Below are positions 56,101 to 64,000 of a stretch of 64,000 bases of DNA, piece after piece; position 1 is the first letter of the stretch; each line of letters opens with the position of its first letter. Origin of the DNA: Petrosia ficiformis (taxonomy: Eukaryota; Porifera; Demospongiae; Haplosclerida; Petrosiidae); NCBI GenBank assembly GCA_947044365.1, contig OX345637.1:8328343-8392342 (forward strand). The letters are read 5' to 3'. The notes below the pieces were generated by a model, which worked only from the letters and a program-made list of their open reading frames with translations, ran no database searches and was not told the origin of the DNA. The position numbers and the translations under genes are program-made.

Positions 56101-59100
56101 TTTAGGAGCTATCAGTGTCACTGGGTACTTCACTAACAATATATGGCCATTTCACATCCTTGATATAAACTGTACTGGAGAAGAAGATAATATATTTGAT
56201 TGTACACATAATGAAATAGAAAACTATATGTGTTTATGGAGTCATGATGCATCAATTGTTTGCCATGGTCAGTAAAATCTAATTGGTTTCATGAAATGTG
56301 CTTATACGTTTGCTTAAGTGTTGTAAATGAAAATATGAAAGTGAATGTTTGGTGTTGCAATTAAAACACCTTATGCAAATGTATCTGAGCTTAATTATGA
56401 TAGTTAAAAAGGTCATAGCTTCCCTTATGTACTATGATTTGTATAATGCCTATGATTTATATAATGCCTAATTTGAAAACATGCCATGCCTTATTATTTG
56501 AGATGTCTAGGAGATATATTATATAAACATGTATCTACGATACACACTGGTTATGGGCATATAACATTCATGAGAATATTGGTCTAGGGTGTAATTTACA
56601 TTGATTTCATATCAACATGTCATACTGTTAAATAAAATCAATGTTTATTAGATATGAACATAGCAGAAGGAGATTGTGAAGATGGAGATATCAGACTTGT
56701 TAATGGAGATACACAGTATGAAGGAAGGCTGGAGATTTGCATTAACAATGCATGGGGGACTATATGTAGGTCGAATACTTGGTACAACAGATGGACAACA
56801 ATTGACAGTAATGTAGCTTGTAGACAGCTTGGACATATGGAATTAGGTAATAATTACAAAATTGTGTTTAGTACAGTTATTAGTCAGTCATTCAAACCGT
56901 TATATTCACACATGCCATTACCATAGCTACTTTGTGCTAATTATAGTTGAAGCAGTATAATTTAAGGCGCTGTCCACTCATATTTCCATTTAAAGTGATT
57001 GTATGTGACCATGCAACAAAAGGGTTTGGAAACCTGCCAAAACATAATTTAATTTTTTCTGGTGTATATTTTTATACTAGGTACACATAGTGTCATAGTA
57101 ACATCATGCATGTAGCCACAACAATTTGTATGACAAACTACATTTAAATTTATGCTATTCCTTGCAACTGCACGTTATTTTTGACAATTTAACTTTTGCA
57201 AAGAGTTATAAGATAACGGAGTATTTATTTTCAGACTTACTTCTTGAATATATAACATCAATGGGAATATTTATAAAATCCAGGACAGTACATATGTATA
57301 GTACTTCAAAAATCAACATGATTGCACACACAGGTACATACACACACATACACACAAACATGTAGAAACACACACACACATATATATATACACAAACACA
57401 CACAAGTACATATACACACAAACACATACACACAAACACATATACACACACAGGTACATACACACACACATATTATATATATATATATATATATACACAC
57501 ACAGATACATACATATACACACACAAACACATACACACATATAAATGTACAAATACACACACAAATTACATGATGCTGAAGGGGGAGTTTGATGTATGAA
57601 ATAATGTTTTGTTTTTGAAGGTATACATATGTCCTGTCCTGAATTTTATAAATGTTCTCATTGAGGTAGTTAATTCAAAAAGTAAGCCAGAAAATAAATA
57701 TCTTACACAAGGTGCATTTTGTTGGCTTTAATTCCAAAAACTAAATGTATATATATCCCGTTGCTAGGTGGTTGCTATTATTATCACAGTGACACTATAT
57801 ACCTCCCGTTGAACCATGCAATATTATGTATCACAGTGCAATATTTTGTGATAACAATAATACAAACATAAATAAACTTCGAAAATAAATCTAAGAGTAA
57901 TAGCTACAGTCTTACAACAAGAGTCATTTCACCAAATGAAGTCAGTTTGTTCATGAAGGGTACTGGGAAAACACACTTGAAGATCGTCGATACAGCCTTC
58001 CTGTGCATGTTATAACTACTACATATACATGTATGTTTGTGTGTGTACAAAAATATGTCCAATACAAATGTATTTTGGGTGGCAGGGGACTTGTCCAACT
58101 CTTCAACGGAACAGAGCAACAAGGGCGTAACTAGCAGTAGGCTAGGGTAGGCTTTAGCCTACCCTGAGATATTGAACTTATTTCTTAATTACTTCTCAAA
58201 ATATTGTATATAATAATATTAAAATAAATTATATACTTACATGATAAACAATAATGATAATTATGTTGGAAATATAATTGTTTTCCACACAACTTTTGAT
58301 TCTTTTCAGTAAATACAGCTGAGATAACTTCTATAGTGCCTTATTAAACGAATAGGCTGGGTTAGTCAATTGTTACTAGAATTATTAATTGACCACACCC
58401 AATGAATAATTAATTAGCTAAAATGTTCGGAGCGCTTTGCACACCATTTTTTTTACCCTACCCTATTCATTCTTTTTGGATTTGCCCTTGCAGAGCAAGA
58501 CCATCATCTGTAAAGCATGACCTATTCTGTAGTTTACTGTGTACATGTGCATTTGTAACCCGGGCATATTCTTCTCTTACCACATATATATATACATGTT
58601 GTATATATATATTTATACCATAAATAGTATCTATGTTTATACTTTATACCATGGTGTGTGGACGATTGCCATGGTAACCTTTGATGTACTACGGGAGATA
58701 TATGCCCCTAACCTGCCTGTAGACAGGGAGATTTAGTGTCTAGCCACTAAACCATCTAATTTTATTTTCACAGTTTTTACAATAAACGCTAATTACCCTC
58801 GCGTAGGCGGAAGGGTATGGTTGTGTGTTTGTGTGTCTGTTTGCAAAAAATTGGAAAAACTACAAACATTGACAGCTTAAACGAGCTACTGGCAGACTTC
58901 AAATTATACAAGGATCAAAAATAACAACAGGCGTTTGCTAAAACCTTTTGGTTACAAAGTTATGACAATTTATATCACTCACGGTTACTGTTTCCAGACT
59001 TGAGAAGACTGGGGACAACTACAGTTACTACACACATCTAATCATAACTACTACCGTATCATGACTATCGCTAGCAAAGCACTGCATCAAATCAAAACAC

Positions 59101-61764
59101 AATTGAAGTAGTCCTGGCTACAACCTACAAGTACTTTCAAGCTCCACCTATTTCAAGTCATGTGTTGTGCACATGATTCGCACACTGTGTAAGACTGTGG
59201 ATTGTAATGTTGAGCGCTTCACAGAGGATCTTTTTGAGATAAAACAGAGACCAGTCCTCCAATCACAGTTTTACTGTAGTTGATAACAGAATTTCTGTCA
59301 TTGATTTTTGTTACTTATACCTTTTGTATGCATTAAACAATCTGAAGTTAACCTTTTCATGATTATAAGACACAGACCCATGCAAATGAGTAAATGATGA
59401 TATAAACATTACACACAAAACAAGTGTATATAGACAAAAAAAACATCCCTATGATTGCTTTACTAATTTAAGTGAAGATAAAAGTATCCCTATGACTGCT
59501 TTGTGGTGTCCAGCATTCAGTAATCATGGCTGACTATCAAGCATGAAAGACAACAGCTTATCATAGTTATTATTTTGATTATCTACTCTCCTGACCTTTC
59601 AAAGGACCTTGTAGAACTTTAGAAATATATGTCAGGCAGAATAGCTAGCTATTAGTTCCAGTTTCTACGTAAGCTACACAGCTTTCTTTCTGCTGGTGTG
59701 CAGAGCTTGATCGCGCGTTCTTTTACGCGCCGCGCCCATTAATTGATCGAGCCCCCGGGAATGATGTAACGTCCTTAACTACGTATACAACGCATACTCG
59801 CTAGGTGACACAAACATATATATATAAACATACATTGAACCCGTGGGAAAGCAGGATGGCCCTACGGGCCATAATAATTATTATGATTTTTTTGTGTATT
59901 ATGTTTATAAATAAATATTGTCTGTTTCATATCAATATTACTTTGCCACGTAGGCGAGGGTCCCGTCCCGACAATGCTCATTGGTATGGTACTATGGTTT
60001 CTACTTGACAACAGTGATGTCAAATTTGATTTAATTGTATACTTTTGTGTTACCATGGTATAAAATACATATGGCCCTAGTTGGAGGCAGTCATGGTATA
60101 TAACACCCCTGAGACAATTGGTCTTGGGCTATGCCCTCAACCAATTATCTTGCAGGTGTTATATACCCATGACTGCCTCCAACTAGGGCTACATCCTATT
60201 ATATAAATATGTATATATATGTACATTTTAATAGTATTTAACAATCTTAAGTTTAAACATATACATTAATGCATTGGTGTTATTGGACTCAGATAGTCTG
60301 GCCTTGGGAACCAGAACTGGGGGTTAAAGACATCTTTGCTGGGATCCCAACCCTCCTCTCTCTATTCATATCTGAAAATACTTATATAGAGTCCTGTTTA
60401 CCAATGCATCAGTACAAACATTTTACTTACAAAACCGTGAAGTTAAATAATGGCCCATTCTTATTGGATTATACACTATTCCTTTTACCTACCATGTGCT
60501 CATACACATGTGGTCTCCTAATTAAATTTAGGTGGGCGTTTATTAATTGCAAGTACAGATGCTGTGTGTGTGCGTGTGTGTGAATATGAGTGTGAGTGTG
60601 AGTGTGAGTGTTGTGGGTGTGCCCATTGTTAGTGGAGAAAGCGGCTACAGAGTTAGCCTTAATGTACTTGCCAGCCAACCAATAAACACTGTAAACAGAC
60701 CTGTCATTGATGGATCTGCTCTAAGAGTATCAGACCACCAGTTCTTACTTCCAACAACCCATCATTCGTTAAACTTTATAAAACCTAAATTAATATGCTC
60801 TTTAGGTAAACGTTAGCTTAGCGGCTGAGATTGGGATTCTGGTTACCTAATTGACTATCATGAGTCAGTAACTAGCTGTATCCCTTCCCTCATTATTTGT
60901 TTTACTTTATCTATATAATTTCAAAGTGCATGTATATATATTCAAATGTTTTAATGTTTTGGTGACACTGGACTAGTTATTGTGAATAGTCTGGTCTTGG
61001 GAACCAGAAATGGAAGTTAAAGATATCTTTGTGGGATCCCAACCCTCCCCACTGTATCCGATTAATTATTTTTTATTATTTTGCATTTATAGCTTTGGCT
61101 TTTTTATTTATATTTTATTTGTTATCCTGTGTACCAAGCCATCAAATTGTAAGATTAACAATGAAATAGTGATTAGAGGTAGAGGGGGTGTACTATAGGG
61201 TATCAATCTATTCTCTACATGGTTGGATTTGAAACTCACCTTTCCATTTTTTATGTAACTGCACATGTGTCCTTGTGTAAACTTGTGGTTAATTATTCAA
61301 ACTGTTGTTTAAAGGAATGTAATACAAGTGTATGTGTGTGTAGGTGTGTATTTACGTGTTGGGTGGAATGCCCAAACTCGTAAATAAATTTGAATAATGC
61401 CTCCGATCCTGGACAATGGATCTGCTCTAAGAGTCTGCTGACCCGAGTATTACCTTGTGTGTGTGTGTGTGTGTGTCTGTGTGTCTGTGTGTGTCTGTGT
61501 CTGTGTGTGTCTGTGTGTCTGTGTGTGTGTGTGTGTTGTGTGCAAACATATCTGTACAATAATTTTAATTATGATGATAGTATACCTTGTTTTATGCTCC
61601 AGGGTCTGTTGCATATACAAATGCAAATCAGTTTGGACAAGGAACGGGACCCATACTGATGTCTAATGTAGGGTGTACTGGGACTGAGTCCAGAGTTCTT
61701 GAGTGCAGTTATTATCCATTTCATGAATGTACTCATTCTTATGATGTTGGGATTAAATGTGAAG
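53064..61764 (+). CDS. Gene C: paralogue of the first part of gene B (signal peptide plus SRCR domains), 3' end not found
   Basis: Thirteen exons correspond to gene B exons 1-9, 15-18 in type and phase: leader, SRCR 1-4, then the equivalents of gene B domains 7 and 8. The tandem copy 17857-18835 and the broken exon of gene B are absent, so gene C shows the simpler, probably older layout. After the exon ending at 61764 there is no plus-strand continuation before the opposing gene E begins. The 3' end has been lost by rearrangement, or the gene continues beyond the window across an inversion. The leader and all frames are intact, so expression of a truncated protein is possible. Confidence 0.75.
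53154..53627. other. Intron 1 of gene C with an inserted segment
   Basis: The intron is 474 bp against 151 bp in gene B. The extra part (about 53175-53600) begins accgcgggaaatatcgcgag and is less AT-rich, with CG-containing words that are rare nearby. It has no clear terminal repeats or frame. The origin is probably a mobile-element fragment. Confidence 0.5.
53628..54444 (+). CDS. Gene C SRCR domains 1-2
   Basis: Exons 53628-53754, 53806-53970, 54027-54206 and 54259-54444, with the same lengths as gene B 15122-15956 (127, 165, 180, 186 bp). Confidence 0.88.
54570..55590 (+). CDS. Gene C SRCR domains 3-4
   Basis: Exons 54570-54731, 54782-54946, 55149-55328 and 55417-55590. Present once here, twice in gene B. 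The last donor is GTGCGT instead of GTAAAT. Confidence 0.88.
55669..56267 (+). CDS. Gene C SRCR domain 5
   Basis: Exons 55669-55830 and 56106-56267. The first is the intact counterpart of the broken exon 17141 ([32 protein letters not shown]). It confirms what that exon looked like before the break. Confidence 0.88.
56652..61764 (+). CDS. Gene C SRCR domain 6, halves separated by a 4.8-kb intron
   Basis: Exons 56652-56846 and 61603-61764. The first is 195 bp (198 in gene B) and contains the insert RSNTWYNRW; the second reads [20 protein letters not shown]. The intron is about 400 bp in gene B. Both splice sites look normal. Confidence 0.82.
57170..57745. repeat. Inverted repeat around a (CA)n microsatellite
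   Basis: The left arm (about 57220-57305, cttacttcttgaat, atttataaaatccaggacag) is the reverse complement of 57605-57690 (ctgtcctgaattttataaat, caaaaagtaag). Between them is a long ACACAC/CATACA tract (57324-57560). Gene B's intron has only the right arm (20930-21070). Confidence 0.7.
59480..59815. repeat. Dispersed repeat, copy 2
   Basis: Same orientation and order of blocks as 31258-31605 (agtatccctatga, ccagcattcagtaatcatg, tctacgtaagctaca, catactcgc). Confidence 0.65.
60074..60189. mobile_element. 116-bp foldback element
   Basis: Arms CCCTAGTTGGAGGCAGTCAT and its exact reverse complement, continuing through GGTATATAACACC against GGTGTTATATACC. A short centre contains gcttgggctatgccctc-like symmetry. 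Near-palindromic over almost its whole length. Confidence 0.8.
60270..61050. repeat. Direct repeat pair, about 90 bp each
   Basis: 60270-60360 and 60960-61050 share ttgggaaccagaa, ggttaaagacatcttt and gggatcccaaccctcc. A reverse-orientation relative stands at about 45480-45535 inside the pogo-like element (ggatccc and cttgggaaccaga on the minus strand). Confidence 0.6.
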
Positions 61765-62521
61765 GTAAATGCTCTTGTATACATCTGAATAATTGTATGA
61801 TTAATTGTAATATTTATAACATTAATTCTTTATGGCATTTTGAGGTGATGCGCAATAACGGGTAACACAATAAAGGTTAGGTCAGGAGTAGATAATGCAT
61901 GAGTGAAACGATTAATGCACTGTAAAGAATGATATCACATGACATTTATTTCTAGCTAGCTGAACATTAAACACTTAGTGTGCATTATGTTGTTTTGAAA
62001 AAGATCAGGCATTAAATAAATAATTATATAATTATATAAATAATTATAATTTTATGTTATAGTTATAGAATACGTACGAGAGAAAATTTACACAAATAAA
62101 ATGTGTATGCAATACAATAATTTCAGCTAATTAATCACTTTAGTATATGTAATATATAAACCATGGTTAGGGGGTGTATATGCCAAATATGCTCTGCTGT
62201 GAAGAAGATTTATGTGGATATAACCCAAGACCTCAGTATAGGGCTGAGGGGTATATCAACATAAATGTGACATATACACCAAACTAGACATGATATATAC
62301 TATGACTGTATGGGTATGTTATTCACGATTCATCAGAATATTTAGATCTATTATGAGTGATTAGTAAAATAGGTATCTATGTTCTCATGAATAATAATTT
62401 ACATCAGTGTTTTGAAATGAATAAAAGGAATATTAAATAGTATAAGATTTATGATATACCACCATCAGTTTAGCTATGCTTTATACAAATAGTGCATTAT
62501 GATCAGATATATAGGACAAAC
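61765..62521. other. Junction zone between gene C and gene E
   Basis: The first 70 bp match the intron after gene B exon 21153. About 62155-62310 is a GTGGATATAACC-family foldback like 21845-21990. No exon seen. The reversal of SRCR orientation happens here or in the AT tracts beyond. Confidence 0.5.
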
Positions 62522-62701
62522 CTTCACATTGTAAACCTGCTACTTCACTGCAATGTGTTATACCATACACATTTTTTTCACAATCTATGATTGTTTCTTC
62601 AGAACCTGTACAAGCTAAATCAGCTAATATAATAGGAATATTACCTTTTCCATATAATGACCAATACTTCGGTTTTGACCCTAAATTTTAGATGGTTTAT
62701 A

Positions 62702-62737
<36 letters not shown>

Positions 62738-62993
62738 TGATGACATCATCCCTTTGATGTGGCTAGGTCTATACTCTGTATATAGGACCCACAACAGGTC
62801 TATATTTGGAGATGTCACCATCATACAATATATTGTATATAGTATGCTAACAGGTCCTATATACTGAATATAGGACCCTCGTTTTGTGTCCAAGGATGTG
62901 ATATAGCCCTCGCAGGCTCGGGCTATATCACATCCTTGGACACAAAAATCAGGTCCTATATTTTGTATATAGAACCTATTAGCATACTATATA

Positions 62994-63067
<74 letters not shown>

Positions 63068-63955
63068 GTATATATATATGTAATTATCATAATTATAATG
63101 AATCACTCAATCAAAAGGTGTATAGGACAGATATACCACCTGTTGTTTATGTGGATATAACCCAAAGTCAGTATAGGGCCGAGGGTTATATTCACATCCT
63201 CTAAACAACAGCAGGTGGTACAGATATCACTTATATACTTGTACACCAATTTGACATGGTGTACATAACATACACCATATATAATTTTAGTTGAATTTTG
63301 ATGAGGAAGTAAAATCACTTGTCTCACCAGAAGCTTTAAATCCAAGTTGTTTACATACTACATTTCCATCCAGTGTGTCCCATCCATCATCACATACTGT
63401 ACCCCAGTATCCATTTACACAAACTTCCACTCTTCCTTCAGTTGGTAATTGACCATCAACTAGTCTTATGTCACTGTGATTACAATGTTGGAAGTTTAGT
63501 ATTGGTTCTATAGGGACAATAGACACTAGTTATGATTTATAGAAGATCTCAGTCAGATTATTCATACCTTGACAGAACACACCAGCATCACCAGTTGCAC
63601 ATTCAGTGTACTCCACTCCTTTTGATGTAAGATGAATAGGACAATTCAAAATGTTTTCTTCATTCCCTGTATAGTTCACTCCATATATTCTGGTTGGGTA
63701 ATCATCTGAGATCAGTGATCCATAAGCAGCAAGTGCACCTGATATATAGATAAAAGAACATCAACTTTTAAAGGTATCTGTTATCTATATTACCATAGGA
63801 TGAGTGTCCCAGCTGTTGACAAACAACACTAGCATCAACATCATCCCAGTATTCATCACAAATTGTACTCCAATTATAATTTACACAGAGTTCAACTTTT
63901 CCTAGTCTTTCGATGTAGGATCCTCTCAAGCGAACTTGTCCATCAGTACAATCAC
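62522..63955 (-). CDS. Gene E: inverted SRCR gene fragment, 4 exons, runs off the right edge
   Basis: On the minus strand the exons are 63955-63794, 63738-63568, 63507-63328 and 62680-62522. They correspond one by one to gene B exons 38628, 38845, 39076 and 39580, with matching splice borders and phase 1. The last is 159 bp rather than 165: an in-frame loss of two codons (Tyr-Ser) before [10 protein letters not shown]. The first domain has [13 protein letters not shown]. Upstream exons lie beyond 64000. The next expected exon downstream (like 39871) is not found before gene C. Confidence 0.82.
62703..63064. mobile_element. Double foldback MITE, copy 2
   Basis: An (AT)n tract, then a TATGATGACATCAT / GATGTCACCATCATA pair, then a long hairpin around GTGTCCAAGGATGTGATATA with a CCTCGCAGGCTCGGG centre. 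It closes with TATAGTATGCTAACAGGTCC opposing ACCTATTAGCATACTATA and a 60-bp (AT)n tract. It sits in the intron of gene E between 63328 and 62680, where gene B (39256-39579) has only an (AT)n-rich stretch. Confidence 0.72.
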
Positions 63956-64000
63956 CTACAGTAACAAAACATGTGTAACAAATCTAAATGTTTGAAGTAC

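Larger units (their letters stand above)
57746..61540. repeat. 3.8-kb repeat-rich insertion in gene C intron
   Basis: Absent from gene B, whose intron passes directly from ttccaaaaataaatgta to tgtgtgcaaactcatct. Contents: a gggcgtaactag...agcctaccct hairpin near 58125-58170, a taccctcgcgtaggcggaagggta segment near 58795, the dispersed repeat 59480-59815, a foldback at 60074-60189, direct repeats at 60270-60360 and 60960-61050, and a (GT)n tract at 61457-61536. I found no complete transposase frame. Confidence 0.65.

Noticed and set aside
57206..57573. Several overlapping open frames rich in Cys/Val/Tyr or His/Thr
   Set aside because: They are translations of a (CA)n/(TG)n microsatellite in all frames.
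60269..60816. Frames of 89-104 codons in the gene C intron
   Set aside because: They run through repeats and a GT tract, with no homologue in gene B and no recognisable motif.
61293..61666. Open frames around the (GT)n tract
   Set aside because: Low-complexity microsatellite, without domain or codon structure.

Overview
The window looks like nuclear DNA of a demosponge; Amphimedon is my best guess. It is AT-rich, has short introns (many 45-200 bp) and is packed with small inverted-repeat mobile elements. Almost all its genes are built from scavenger-receptor cysteine-rich (SRCR) domains. The species is an inference: no rRNA or other marker is present. There are no bacterial-type operons, tRNA or rRNA genes that I could support.

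Layout. (1) 56-9793, plus strand: gene A, entering from the left edge. It has eight SRCR domains, then an IPT/TIG domain, AMOP, vWD, two EGF-like domains, a transmembrane helix and a short basic tail. (2) 10545-12684, plus: a second copy of only the vWD-EGF-TM end, with a frameshift and a different tail. (3) 14881-42292, plus: gene B, apparently complete. It has a signal-peptide exon, 64 half-domain exons (32 SRCR domains) and a new six-cysteine terminal exon. My exon lengths sum to 11,046 nt, exactly 3682 codons. Its last third (35076-40927) is a duplicate of the SRCR part of gene A. The similarity stops where gene A's IPT exon begins, so one SRCR block carries a membrane-anchored end in A and a secreted-looking end in B. 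(4) 43533-51435: nested transposons. A 6.75-kb pogo-like element (about 220-bp terminal inverted repeats, TA target duplication) lies inside a TTAA-type miniature element, next to a second copy of that miniature element. Its minus strand carries a DDE transposase, an Ulp1-like protease/PHD-finger gene, and a tandem array of thirteen 63-bp exons separated by 46-52-bp introns. (5) 53064-61764, plus: gene C, a paralogue of the start of gene B, with about 3.8 kb of repeats in its last visible intron. (6) 62522-63955, minus: four exons of another SRCR gene (E), an inverted copy of gene B 38628-39744 that converges on gene C.

How the genes relate. Every SRCR domain is split over two exons with phase-1 introns throughout, so any exon pair can be lost, gained or skipped without breaking the frame. 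The window shows this at several scales: exon pairs, four-exon blocks, 6-kb blocks and whole gene starts are duplicated, and one broken exon (17141) marks a junction. The proteins are presumably extracellular or cell-surface recognition or adhesion molecules (inference from SRCR families). The most unusual item is the exon array at 45593-47019: introns differ in length, yet all thirteen exons keep exactly 63 bp and an open phase-1 frame.
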